From contig DAOOPM010000005.1 in the NCBI GenBank assembly GCA_035388225.1, forward strand, positions 1 through 64,000: a stretch of DNA of 64,000 nucleotides, read 5' to 3'. Positions 24,385 through 33,284 of this stretch are shown here, in pieces. The position numbers and the translations under genes were made by a program. This DNA comes from SB25 sp029560875 (GTDB lineage: Bacteria > Bacteroidota > Bacteroidia > Bacteroidales > Tenuifilaceae). Numbering within the stretch: position 1 is the stretch's first letter; every line of letters starts with the position of its first letter. The notes under the pieces were generated by a model. The model ran no database searches, had not been told where the DNA came from, and saw only the letters and a list, made by a program, of their open reading frames with translations.

Positions 24385-24855
24385 ATGGGTAGATCGCAGG
24401 AATCGTTCAACAAGCGCGAAAACGAAAAAAAAAGAATAAAGAAACAACAGGACAAACTTCAAAAGAAGGAAGATCGTAAGGCCAATAAAGGCGGTAAAAG
24501 CCTCGATGATATGATTGCCTACGTTGATGAATTCGGCAATATTACCGATACTCCGCCCGATCCCTCAAAAAAAGAGAAAATCAACGTGGAGGATATTCAA
24601 ATTGGCGTTGCTAAGCAGGACGATACTATCCCCGTAATTACCGAGAGAACAGGCGTACTAACAAACTTCAACAAATCTAAAGGTTACGGCTTTATTAGGG
24701 ATTTGAATAATAACGATAGCATTTTTGTGCATATCAATAATTTTATGGAAGATATTCAGGAGGGCGATAAGGTTACGTTCGAAACTGAGCGAGGATTAAA
24801 AGGCCTTAATGCCATAAAAGTTAAGCGTTTTAAGAGTAGCGAGCCAACTGTTTAG
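24385..24855 (+). CDS. Cold-shock domain protein with basic N-terminal extension
   Basis: A 156-residue protein. Residues 89-153 form a cold-shock domain with RNP1 KGYGFI and RNP2 SIFVHI, the single-stranded RNA/DNA binding face. The first 45 residues are very basic and helical (KRENEKKRIKKQQDKLQKKE), an extension common in Bacteroidota homologues that probably adds nucleic-acid affinity. Expected role is RNA chaperoning. The gene ends in TTAG, interlocking its stop with that of the convergent antiporter gene, and a terminator hairpin spans that point. Confidence 0.87.
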   Translation: MGRSQESFNKRENEKKRIKKQQDKLQKKEDRKANKGGKSLDDMIAYVDEFGNITDTPPDPSKKEKINVEDIQIGVAKQDDTIPVITERTGVLTNFNKSKGYGFIRDLNNNDSIFVHINNFMEDIQEGDKVTFETERGLKGLNAIKVKRFKSSEPTV

Positions 24856-24870
24856 TTGGCTTCTTCTTTT
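24842..24870 (+). terminator. Terminator spanning two interlocked stop codons
   Basis: AGCCAAC (24842-24848), loop TGTTTA, GTTGGCT (24855-24861), then TCTTCTTTT. It serves the cold-shock gene and lies inside the last codons of the convergent antiporter gene. Confidence 0.75.
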
Positions 24871-26837
24871 GTAAATTGTTCTACCGCCAAATTTACCTGC
24901 TCCGGATTTCCCAATACGTAAACAATATCGTTACCCTGAAAAATTGTGGTTGGCGATGGGTGTTCAATAATTTCATCGCCTCGTTTAATCGCAAGTAACG
25001 TTACGCCCGTTTTGTTTCGTAGCTGACTTTCAGCTAGAGTTTTACCATCGAGCAGGGAGTTAGAGTCTACCTTAATTGCCGTAATGTTCATATTGGGCAG
25101 TTCATCCATAATGGTGGGTTGGTTCACGATGTCCATCTCGGTGTATACTCCGAGATTCTCACTGCGGATATGGTTTAAAATTCGGTTAACCTCTCTCTGC
25201 GGGTATAGTTTATTTACCAATATTCTGTTGAATAGGTCTATAGCTATTTCAAATTTCTCGGGCAATACTTGGTCTGCACCTATCTCGTAGAGTTGTTTTA
25301 CATTGGCTATATACTTGGAGCGGGCAATAATATAGACCTTCTTATTGATACTTCGTACTTTCTCAATAATTGCCATACAAGGAATAAGGCTACCTACTGA
25401 AACCACAACCACATCAGCTGTGTCAACGTGAGCTTTCATAAGTATTGGCTCGTTCACGGCATCGCCATATACAACAGTATCGCCACCATCCATTTTCTCC
25501 TTGGCTGTAAGCGGGTCAAAGATTATGGATACATGCTGAATATTGCTATTCTGTGCCATTTTGGATAGCTTTAGTGAGCTTGCATCCTTACCAATTATCA
25601 CTAAATGGTTCTTAAAGTTTGGAATCTCCATCTCCTGCAAAGGGAAAAGCCCATCAACTAAAAACTTAGGTGGATTTAACTTGAGGAGTAAGTTAGCAAA
25701 TGGTAATGAGGCCCTCATTAAGAATGGCGATAAGGCCATTGTAATTACAGCTACAGCCAAGAACAGTTGGTAGTAATAGTTTGTAATTATTGAGTTATTG
25801 ACCCCAATTTTAGCCAGAATAAAGGAGAATTCTCCAACCTGACTAAGCGCAATACCAATTACTACAAATCCACGGAAAGTATGACCCAGAATAAATCCAG
25901 TAAATGCACCAATTATCGATTTTATTGAAATTACAAGGAAAACGCTAAGGATAACTATGGGCAAATTTTCAATTACAAAACCCAAATCCAACAGCATTCC
26001 AATAGAAACAAAGAAGAAACTGGTGAAGGTATCCTTGAAGGGTATTAGGTTTGAGAAGGCGTTATGGCTGTAATGCGATTCCGATATCATTAACCCTGCC
26101 AGGAATGCACCAAAAGCAAGCGACATGCCCATTTGCGAGGTTAAAAGGGCTATGGATAAACAAATCAACAAAATACTCATCAGGAAAAGTTCCTGATTTT
26201 TACTCAGAGCAATATGATGTAGTAGTTTTGGGAAAAGCCATTTGTTACCAGCATAAACCACTGCAATTATTATAACTGCTTTAATGGAAATCACAATTAG
26301 TTCTCTAGATAAATCAACCTCTTTGTTGCCAAGTAAATTTGTGAATAGGAGTAGGGGGACAAGCATTAAATCCTGAAAAATGAGTATTCCAAGCGTGGTA
26401 CGTCCATAGTTTGAGGTTAACTCAGAGCGTTCCTGTAAAAGTTTTAGTACAAGTGCGGAACTGCTAAGCGCTACGAGGAAACCAATAAATAGCCCTGAGT
26501 GCCAATCGAGTTCGTAGAAAGTTGATACAATGTAGAATACTCCTGCGGTAATGGTTACCTGGATTAATCCGCCGAAGAAGACAATGCGCCTAATTTTAAG
26601 GAGATGCTTGAGTGAGAACTCCATGCCAATGGTGAAAAGTAGAAGTATTACTCCAATTTCGGCAAGTAATTCTATTTGATGCTCCGTGTGAACTAAACCC
26701 AGTAGGTGAGGGCCTGCAATGATACCGGTCATAAGGTAACCAACAACTGTAGGTACCTTAATCCTTGTGAAAATAAGGTTTACAAGGGTTGATAGGGCAA
26801 AAATTATTACAATATCCTTTAGTAGCGAAAGTTCCAT
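24852..26837 (-). CDS. CPA2 cation/proton antiporter with TrkA domains (KefB/YbaL-like)
   Basis: A 661-residue protein: about 12-13 membrane helices (1-390) with the CPA2 pattern (LTGIIAGPHLLGL, FLVALSSSALVLKLL, AFGAFLAGLMISESHYS), a TrkA-N Rossmann-like domain from about 410 to 530, and a TrkA-C domain from about 570 to 655. The family exchanges K+ or Na+ for H+ across the inner membrane, gated by nucleotide or a small ligand bound to TrkA-N. It is monocistronic, convergent with the cold-shock gene and followed upstream by the MocA-like gene. Confidence 0.88.
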   Translation of the reverse strand: MELSLLKDIVIIFALSTLVNLIFTRIKVPTVVGYLMTGIIAGPHLLGLVHTEHQIELLAEIGVILLLFTIGMEFSLKHLLKIRRIVFFGGLIQVTITAGVFYIVSTFYELDWHSGLFIGFLVALSSSALVLKLLQERSELTSNYGRTTLGILIFQDLMLVPLLLFTNLLGNKEVDLSRELIVISIKAVIIIAVVYAGNKWLFPKLLHHIALSKNQELFLMSILLICLSIALLTSQMGMSLAFGAFLAGLMISESHYSHNAFSNLIPFKDTFTSFFFVSIGMLLDLGFVIENLPIVILSVFLVISIKSIIGAFTGFILGHTFRGFVVIGIALSQVGEFSFILAKIGVNNSIITNYYYQLFLAVAVITMALSPFLMRASLPFANLLLKLNPPKFLVDGLFPLQEMEIPNFKNHLVIIGKDASSLKLSKMAQNSNIQHVSIIFDPLTAKEKMDGGDTVVYGDAVNEPILMKAHVDTADVVVVSVGSLIPCMAIIEKVRSINKKVYIIARSKYIANVKQLYEIGADQVLPEKFEIAIDLFNRILVNKLYPQREVNRILNHIRSENLGVYTEMDIVNQPTIMDELPNMNITAIKVDSNSLLDGKTLAESQLRNKTGVTLLAIKRGDEIIEHPSPTTIFQGNDIVYVLGNPEQVNLAVEQFTKEEAN

Positions 26838-26894
26838 TTAGCAATGATGTAATTGTCTTGCTAATATATTGATTTTTTGCGCAATAGTTGTTGG

Positions 26895-27497
26895 CTATAA
26901 ATTGAAAAATCGGCTATAATCCTCCATTGTGTTGATATTCAATAAAATTTTTTCATCATTTACCTCTTCCAGTTTTTTAGAGTATTTTCCTAAAAACTCT
27001 TTTAGGTGAATTTGGTCCTGTTTTTCGGTTTTTAATTCATTTATAACTTTTGCAGACAGTAAGAATGGATGTCCCCCTTTTCCTTTAAAACTGGGGCTGA
27101 TATAGTCGAAATTATCAACCTCTTTGAATAGAATGTCTAGAGTTTCTTGATTTAGAAACGGATTGTCAATATTACTAACAAACACAGGCTTTACCTCATT
27201 CAAAGCCAAAGCGGCCAACTTAAGCGAGTAAAACCTTTCCCATTCGGGATGATGGTTAATAACAACCCTTAGATTGCTTGGAACGCTTAATTTTAGCTGA
27301 TGATAAAGAACTGCGCTGGTTTCGTTAAGCACAACTATAATCTCATTACAACCAAAGGAGTGGTATTCGTCAATCAGTTTTTCCAGAAATGTTGTTTCAG
27401 TATTGAATCGTAACGAGAATTTTGGCACACCCATTCGTTCAGATTTTCCAGCCGAAAGAATAATTGCTGATATATTTTTCTGCGTTACAACTTGCAT
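26895..27497 (-). CDS. MocA/MobA-like nucleotidyltransferase
   Basis: A 200-residue protein with the N-terminal LSAGKSERMGVPKF signature of the GT-A nucleotidyltransferases that attach CMP or GMP to molybdopterin. The second half has NIDNPFLNQETLD (metal-binding Asp) and KGKGGHPFLL, the GHP motif of MocA-type enzymes. It probably matures the cofactor of the adjacent molybdenum hydroxylase. It is divergent from the YgfK-like gene, only 96 nt apart, so they may share a regulatory region. Confidence 0.78.
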   Translation of the reverse strand: MQVVTQKNISAIILSAGKSERMGVPKFSLRFNTETTFLEKLIDEYHSFGCNEIIVVLNETSAVLYHQLKLSVPSNLRVVINHHPEWERFYSLKLAALALNEVKPVFVSNIDNPFLNQETLDILFKEVDNFDYISPSFKGKGGHPFLLSAKVINELKTEKQDQIHLKEFLGKYSKKLEEVNDEKILLNINTMEDYSRFFNL

Positions 27498-27562
27498 CTA
27501 TAATATTTTTCCAAATAATTAATAATTTTAATGACAAATGTAATTCTTCCGGCGTTTATTTT

Positions 27563-27570
27563 TAGTTTTG
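27563..27570 (+). promoter_or_regulatory. -7 box of the YgfK-like gene
   Basis: TAGTTTTG fits TAnnTTTG, 23 nt before the ATG. No clear -33 box is seen. Confidence 0.45.
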
Positions 27571-27593
27571 TGATATAACTTTTCACTAAAACT

Positions 27594-30500
27594 ATGACCG
27601 ATAAATTCTACACAATTCCCGTGGAGCAGATGCTCCAAATGATTTTGAACGAATTTCAGAAAAATCAATCAATATTTGGTATCAACAAGGATTTATTTTT
27701 CAATCCATCGCAAAATAGTAAGTTAAATACCGAGATTTTCGGACAAAAAATAGATACGCCCCTAGGCGTTGCTGCAGGCCCTCACACCCAATTGGCGCAG
27801 AACATCATTGTGTCGTGGTTAATGGGTTGTCGTTACATTGAGTTAAAAACTATCCAGACTTTAGATGAACTAGAAATTTCCAAGCCCTGTATCGATATGC
27901 AGGACGAGGGCTATAACTGTGAGTGGTCGCAGGAGCTAAAGATTGAGCAGAGTTTTAACGAGTACCTCAATGCCTGGGTTATTATCCACATACTAAACCA
28001 TAAATTAGGCTTTGGTGCTGGCCCAAACACCATTTTCAATATGAGCGTTGGCTACAACCTTGAGGGGATTAAGCAACCCAACGTTCAATGGTTTTTCGAT
28101 AAGATGAACAGCTGCAAGGCTGAATTGGCAGAGAAAGTAGAGAGAGTTAAGTCGCTTTACCCTGATGTGGAAAAAATCAGTATTCCGCATCAACTCTCAA
28201 ACAATATCACGCTATCCACAATGCACGGATGCCCTGCCAACGAGATTGAGGACATTGCAAAATATCTGCTTACCGAGAAAAAACTGCATACTTTCGTTAA
28301 GTTAAATCCAACCCTATTGGGGCCTGAGGAGCTAAGACGAATTCTTAACAAGGAGTTAAAATTCAAGACAAACGTTCCTGATATCGCCTTTGAGCACGAC
28401 CTAAAGTATCCCGATGCAGTAAAAATTATCAACTCGTTGCAGCAAACTGCCGATAAGCAAGGTTTAACCTTTGGTTTAAAGTTGACAAACACGCTTGAAT
28501 CGGTGAACACAAAGAATGCCTTTAAGTCCGATGTTGAGATGATGTATATGAGCGGAAGAGCGTTGCATCCAGTATCAATAAACGTTGCACGGAAGTTGCA
28601 GAACGAGTTTAACGGCAAACTCCTGCTGTCGTTCTCGGCTGGTGTAAATGCATTCAACGTAACCGATACCTTAAAGTGCGGATTCAGAACTATCACGGTT
28701 TGTTCCGATTTACTCAAGCCAGGTGGTTACACAAGGTTAAATCAATATGTAGAGAATATCACCAACGATATTGCTAAAGGCAAGTGTAATAATATTGTTG
28801 AGATGGTTGAAAAGGAATCGACACATCAATTCCTTAAAAAGTATGCCGACGATGTTCTGAAGAATAAACTTTACACCCGCGACCATTTGCGTGAGCCATC
28901 CATTAAGACAAAGCGTGAGTTGGATTACTTCGATTGTATTTCGGCACCTTGTCGCGATACTTGCGCAACCAATCAGGATATTCCAGATTACCTATACTTC
29001 ACAGCCACAAAACAGTACGATAAAGCACTTGAGGTGATTCTTAAAACCAACCCATTCCCATCAATTACGGGTATGGTTTGCGACCATCAATGTCAGAATA
29101 AGTGTTCTAGGATTAATTACGACGATTCGTTGCTTATTCGTGAGGTAAAGCGCTTTATTGCGGAGAACTCCGATATCAAGTTAAATACAAAAACTGCCAA
29201 TGGAAAATCGGCTGCAATTGTTGGGGCTGGTCCATCGGGTTTATCCTGTGCATTTTACCTTGCCATTAATGGCTTTAAGGTTGATGTTTTTGAGGCTCAC
29301 ACAAAATCCGGAGGTATGGTTAAATACGCAATTCCTGGATTTAGATTGACGGATGAGGCCATTAATCGCGATTTCAGCCGATTGGAGCAACTTGGAGTTA
29401 AAATAGCATACAACCACAAGGTTGATAAGGATGAGTTTACAAAGCTAAAATCTACATACGATTACGTTTACCTATCGCCCGGTGCGCAAAAGTCGGCCGA
29501 TTTGAATATCGAAGGAATTGAAACATCAGGTGTTATTGACCCGCTATCGCTACTTTTCGGTGTTAAAGACGGTAGTATTAAGGAACTAGGCAAAAACGTA
29601 GTGATTATTGGAGGTGGAAACACCGCAATGGACTCTGCGCGCACAGCGCATCGTTTGGTTGGAAATAACGGAAAGGTTACTGTTGTTTACCGAAGAACCA
29701 TTGATGAAATGCCAGCCGACGAGGGCGAAATAAGCGCTGTTATTGAGGAGGGAATTCAGATTGTTGAGTTAACAGCACCCGAAAAGGTTATCTCGGCCAA
29801 TGGTAAGGTTAAATCCTTGCTTTGCAGCAGAATGGAGCTAAAGGGAGTTGATGCCAAAGGTCGTCCAAATCCTGTAAAAGTTGCTAATTCGGAGTACGAA
29901 ATAGACTGCGATGTAATAATCCCTGCAGTAGGTCAAGCTTTGGATATTGATTTTGTTCCAAGCGAACTTTTAAAGGCCGATACCAGAACCTATAAAACCC
30001 TGCTGGGCAATGTATATATTGGTGGCGATGCTTTACGTGGCGCGTCAACCGCTATTAATGCTATCGGCGATGGACGAAAGGCTGCTGAGCAAATCATTAA
30101 GCAATCGGGCTTTAACGTAAATACTGTTAAAGTTGAAGGTAAAAATCACTCAAAGAAAGAGTTAATGGAAATGCGCTCGCAGCGCAAGTTTGCTCCAGAG
30201 GTTCACTCAATCTCGCTGGAGGATAGTAAAACGTTTAAGTTGGTTAGCCAAACCCTCGATGAAAACACAATTGTTGAAGAGGCCAAGCGCTGCCTAAACT
30301 GCGACGAGATTTGCAATATCTGCACAACAGTGTGTCCAAACCTTGCGAATTACTCCTACCAAGTTGAACCTATTAGTTTGAAACTCCAAAAAGTAGTTGT
30401 TGGAGAGAATGGAGCATTGGAGTATCAACCCGATAAGGATTTTGTAATAAATCAAAGGTACCAAATACTAAACATCGCCAATTTCTGTAACGAGTGTGGC

Positions 30501-30836
30501 AACTGTGGAACATTCTGTCCAACTGACAGCGCACCTTATATGGCTAAGCCAAAAATTCATATTACAACTGAATCGTTCAATAAGTGCGAGGAGGGCTATA
30601 TGGTTGTCCATCTAAAAGACAGGGTAAATTTGATTTACAAACAACCCGGTGGTTTCAAAACTCTATCAGAAATAGGTGATGAGTTTATTTACGAAACCGA
30701 CCATGTTTTTGCCCGTTTCAACCAAGCCGATTTTAAATTGCTTGAGGCAAAAGCAAAAACACCCTGCGTTAAACAAATACAGTTCCAGCACGCAGCCGAA
30801 ATGAGTATAATATTGCAAGGTGCTAAGCAGCTATAA
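27594..30836 (+). CDS. ygfK: YgfK-like iron-sulfur flavoprotein (putative selenate reductase subunit family)
   Basis: A 1080-residue, three-part cytosolic protein. Residues 1-440 resemble dihydroorotate dehydrogenase (GVAAGPHTQLAQN, TMHGCPANE). Residues 445-900 are a GltD-like module with cysteine clusters (CISAPCRDTCA, CDHQCQNKCS), an FAD site (IVGAGPSGLSC near 540) and an NAD(P) site (VIIGGGNTAMDSA near 670). The C-terminus adds CLNCDEICNICTTVCPN (near 900) and CNECGNCGTFCPT (near 965). The original selenate reductase label is doubtful. The family is linked to anaerobic purine breakdown and selenium-dependent molybdenum hydroxylases, which fits the XDH genes that follow in convergent orientation. 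Confidence 0.85.
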   Translation: MTDKFYTIPVEQMLQMILNEFQKNQSIFGINKDLFFNPSQNSKLNTEIFGQKIDTPLGVAAGPHTQLAQNIIVSWLMGCRYIELKTIQTLDELEISKPCIDMQDEGYNCEWSQELKIEQSFNEYLNAWVIIHILNHKLGFGAGPNTIFNMSVGYNLEGIKQPNVQWFFDKMNSCKAELAEKVERVKSLYPDVEKISIPHQLSNNITLSTMHGCPANEIEDIAKYLLTEKKLHTFVKLNPTLLGPEELRRILNKELKFKTNVPDIAFEHDLKYPDAVKIINSLQQTADKQGLTFGLKLTNTLESVNTKNAFKSDVEMMYMSGRALHPVSINVARKLQNEFNGKLLLSFSAGVNAFNVTDTLKCGFRTITVCSDLLKPGGYTRLNQYVENITNDIAKGKCNNIVEMVEKESTHQFLKKYADDVLKNKLYTRDHLREPSIKTKRELDYFDCISAPCRDTCATNQDIPDYLYFTATKQYDKALEVILKTNPFPSITGMVCDHQCQNKCSRINYDDSLLIREVKRFIAENSDIKLNTKTANGKSAAIVGAGPSGLSCAFYLAINGFKVDVFEAHTKSGGMVKYAIPGFRLTDEAINRDFSRLEQLGVKIAYNHKVDKDEFTKLKSTYDYVYLSPGAQKSADLNIEGIETSGVIDPLSLLFGVKDGSIKELGKNVVIIGGGNTAMDSARTAHRLVGNNGKVTVVYRRTIDEMPADEGEISAVIEEGIQIVELTAPEKVISANGKVKSLLCSRMELKGVDAKGRPNPVKVANSEYEIDCDVIIPAVGQALDIDFVPSELLKADTRTYKTLLGNVYIGGDALRGASTAINAIGDGRKAAEQIIKQSGFNVNTVKVEGKNHSKKELMEMRSQRKFAPEVHSISLEDSKTFKLVSQTLDENTIVEEAKRCLNCDEICNICTTVCPNLANYSYQVEPISLKLQKVVVGENGALEYQPDKDFVINQRYQILNIANFCNECGNCGTFCPTDSAPYMAKPKIHITTESFNKCEEGYMVVHLKDRVNLIYKQPGGFKTLSEIGDEFIYETDHVFARFNQADFKLLEAKAKTPCVKQIQFQHAAEMSIILQGAKQL

Positions 30837-30856
30837 TTAAATCAACAGATAAAATT

Positions 30857-30887
30857 AAAGCGTGGGATTTTTGTCTCACGCTTTTCT
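30857..30887. terminator. Terminator between ygfK and the XDH genes
   Basis: AAAGCGTG (30857-30864) and CACGCTTT (30877-30884), with TTTTC beyond on the plus strand. It lies between two convergent genes. Confidence 0.75.
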
Positions 30888-30937
30888 TATATGTCTTATA
30901 ATTAGAGATTAGTAGAATATCTGCAACCTAATCCCCA

Positions 30938-33190
30938 TTAATTTCCATAAAGCCTCATCAAAACCTTCTCAGGAGTCATTGGTAAATTAAAGTCAGGTTT
31001 GTAGTTCGGATTGAACGATTTTATCGCATTTTGAATTGCGAAGTAAGCTGCAATACCATACATAAACGGCGGTTCGCCAACTGCTTTCGACTTAAACACA
31101 GCAAGTTCGGGGCCTTTGGTATTTAATGCTTCGCATTTCAGCGTTTTTGGGGCAAAGTAGATATCGGGTACCTTATAGGTTGATAAACTATTGGATAGTA
31201 ATTTACCTTTTTCGTTATAAGCTAACTCCTCCAGTGTTGCCCAGCCAATGCCTTGTACCACTGCACCTTCAACCTGACCTAGGTCAATGGTTGGGTTAAT
31301 GCTGTTGCCAAAGTCGTGTACAATAAGCACATCGTCAATTTCGTAAGTGCCCCTAATGCAATCAACTGTAACAGCAATTGCTGCTGTCCCGTAAACGTGG
31401 TAAGCAAATGGATGCCCTTTTTCCTTGATTTTATCGAAGTGTATAGTTGGAGTAGCGTAATGGCCATTCTCGCTAAGACAAACTCTCTTTAGATAGGCTG
31501 TCATAATTAGTTTTTCCCAACTTATTCCAGTAGATTCTCCGTTTAACAGCACATTGTTATTAACGAATTCAATTTGTTCCGGTTTGCTATCCGTAATTTC
31601 TGCCGCAACCTCTTTTAGCCTTTTTAGCAATGCATTTGCAGCAACTAAGAGGGCGTTTCCATTTAAATCGGCTCCACTACTGGCCGCAGTGGGGGATGTG
31701 TTTGCGACTCTAGAAGTATTGGTGGAGTGAATTATTACTTTTTCAATGTTAATGCCGAAGGTTTTTGATGCAATTTGGGCAAGTTTAGTGCTTACGCCTT
31801 GTCCCATTTCAATTACACCAGTGCTAACCGATACGCTACCATCCTGATAAATATGTACCAATGCGCGAGCCTGATTCATTGATGTATTGGTGAACGATAT
31901 CCCAAAGCACAATGGCATCAATGCCAAACCGCGTTTTTGGTATTTGTTTTGATTGTTAAAGTTATCGATATCGCTCTGTAGTTTCTTCAACTCATACTTG
32001 TCGGTTGCAGTTCTAAAGCATTCGCCAATATTAACATTCTCGGCAATTTGTCCGTACTGGAACTCATCCTTCTCCTTTAGGAGATTTGCTTCCTGAATTG
32101 CAGTAACTGGAACACCAAGCTCGTTGGCGGCCTTTGCAATGGCCGATTCAATTACAAACATTCCCTGAGGCCCACCAAAACCTCTAAATGCGGTATTAGG
32201 CGGAAGGTTTGTTTTGCAGCTGTAAACTGTAACCTGTGTATTTGGAATAAAGTAGGCGCCAGTTGAATGGAATAGCGTACGCTCCATAATAGCAGGCGAT
32301 AGGTCGGCTGCAGCGCCACCATTTTGGTAAAGCGTTGTTTGGTAGGCAAGTATTTTGTAATCGGCTGATAATCCGATTTTAAAATCGGCGCTGTAAGGGT
32401 GACGCTTTCCGGTCATTCGCATATCATCGTGACGGGGAAGAACGAGTTTTACTGGCTTTTGCAGAATATGCGCTGCCAATGCTGCCATAGCAGCAAATCC
32501 CGATGCTTGGTCCTCTTTCCCACCAAATCCACCGCCTAAACGTACCACATCAACCTCAATAAGGTGCATTGGAATACCAAGCACTCGCGATATGGTTTTT
32601 TGCACAGCAGTTGGCCCTTGAGTTGAAGAGTGAACCTTTATATATCCACCTTCAATAGGATAGGCGTATGAACCCTGGGTTTCGATATACAGATGCTCTT
32701 GTCCGCCCATTTCAACGCTTCCCTCAAAGATGTACTTGCATTTACTCCACGTTTCATCAATATTACCCATTTTAAAGGTTCGTGGAGGGATTAGTAGTAA
32801 ACCTTTTTGTTGAGCTTCGCGTGGGTTTACAACAGGAGTATGCTCCTCGTATTCAACCTCAATTAGCGAAACTGCTTTACGAGCAATAAACTCGCTTGTT
32901 GCAACTGCAATGGCAATAGGTTGTCCGTGGAAATGAACCTCGTGGTCGGCAAAAAGTGGTTCGTCCGGAATAATTCCGCCAATTTGGTTTTCGCCAGTGA
33001 TTTCCTTGTAGGTGATAATTCGCTCAACACCTTCTAGTTCCGATGCCTTTGTTGCATCAAACCTTACTATTTTTCCGCTTGCAACGGTTGAGCCAAGTAT
33101 CGATGCGTGTAGAGTACCCCTGAGTGTGGGTATATCGTCCAGATAAACCGATTTTCCTGTTACGTGACCTATGGAATCTATGTTTTTCAT
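30938..33190 (-). CDS. Xanthine dehydrogenase, molybdenum-binding subunit
   Basis: A 750-residue protein of the xanthine oxidase family. The Moco and substrate residues can be placed: GGGFGGKE (219-226; E226 corresponds to bovine Glu802), IMER (301-304; R304 to Arg880), AFRGFGG (R336 to Arg912) and VGEPPF (E706 to Glu1261). Glu802 and Arg880 are what separates xanthine dehydrogenases from aldehyde oxidases, so hypoxanthine/xanthine is the best substrate guess. It lies 94 nt behind the Fe-S/FAD subunit gene in the same direction, with a palindromic repeat in between. No in-frame selenocysteine is expected or seen. Confidence 0.88.
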   Translation of the reverse strand: MKNIDSIGHVTGKSVYLDDIPTLRGTLHASILGSTVASGKIVRFDATKASELEGVERIITYKEITGENQIGGIIPDEPLFADHEVHFHGQPIAIAVATSEFIARKAVSLIEVEYEEHTPVVNPREAQQKGLLLIPPRTFKMGNIDETWSKCKYIFEGSVEMGGQEHLYIETQGSYAYPIEGGYIKVHSSTQGPTAVQKTISRVLGIPMHLIEVDVVRLGGGFGGKEDQASGFAAMAALAAHILQKPVKLVLPRHDDMRMTGKRHPYSADFKIGLSADYKILAYQTTLYQNGGAAADLSPAIMERTLFHSTGAYFIPNTQVTVYSCKTNLPPNTAFRGFGGPQGMFVIESAIAKAANELGVPVTAIQEANLLKEKDEFQYGQIAENVNIGECFRTATDKYELKKLQSDIDNFNNQNKYQKRGLALMPLCFGISFTNTSMNQARALVHIYQDGSVSVSTGVIEMGQGVSTKLAQIASKTFGINIEKVIIHSTNTSRVANTSPTAASSGADLNGNALLVAANALLKRLKEVAAEITDSKPEQIEFVNNNVLLNGESTGISWEKLIMTAYLKRVCLSENGHYATPTIHFDKIKEKGHPFAYHVYGTAAIAVTVDCIRGTYEIDDVLIVHDFGNSINPTIDLGQVEGAVVQGIGWATLEELAYNEKGKLLSNSLSTYKVPDIYFAPKTLKCEALNTKGPELAVFKSKAVGEPPFMYGIAAYFAIQNAIKSFNPNYKPDFNLPMTPEKVLMRLYGN

Positions 33191-33220
33191 TTAGTTGAAC
33201 TTATCTGTTTTGAATTTTTC

Positions 33221-33279
33221 ATTCCTGCGAAAGCAGGAATCCAATATGTAGAAATGGATTCCGGGTCTTCGCCCGGAAT
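33221..33279. repeat. PAKAGI-type palindromic repeat between the two XDH genes
   Basis: ATTCCTGC-GAAA-GCAGGAAT (33221-33240) and ATTCCGGG-TCTTCG-CCCGGAAT (33258-33279). This double palindrome is widespread in bacterial genomes. The frame crossing it (33164-33370, plus strand) reads FIPAKAGIQ and is not a gene. It may lower expression of the downstream XDH subunit. Confidence 0.8.
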
Positions 33280-33284
33280 GACAA

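Noticed and set aside
27594..30836. Selenate reductase as literal function of the YgfK-like protein
   Set aside because: The family name is historical. Domains are DHOD-like plus GltD-like with Fe-S clusters, and there is no molybdopterin subunit of the selenate reductase type.
30938..33190. Aldehyde oxidase or CO dehydrogenase instead of XDH
   Set aside because: GGGFGGKE and IMER carry the Glu and Arg typical of xanthine dehydrogenases. Aldehyde oxidases have other residues there.
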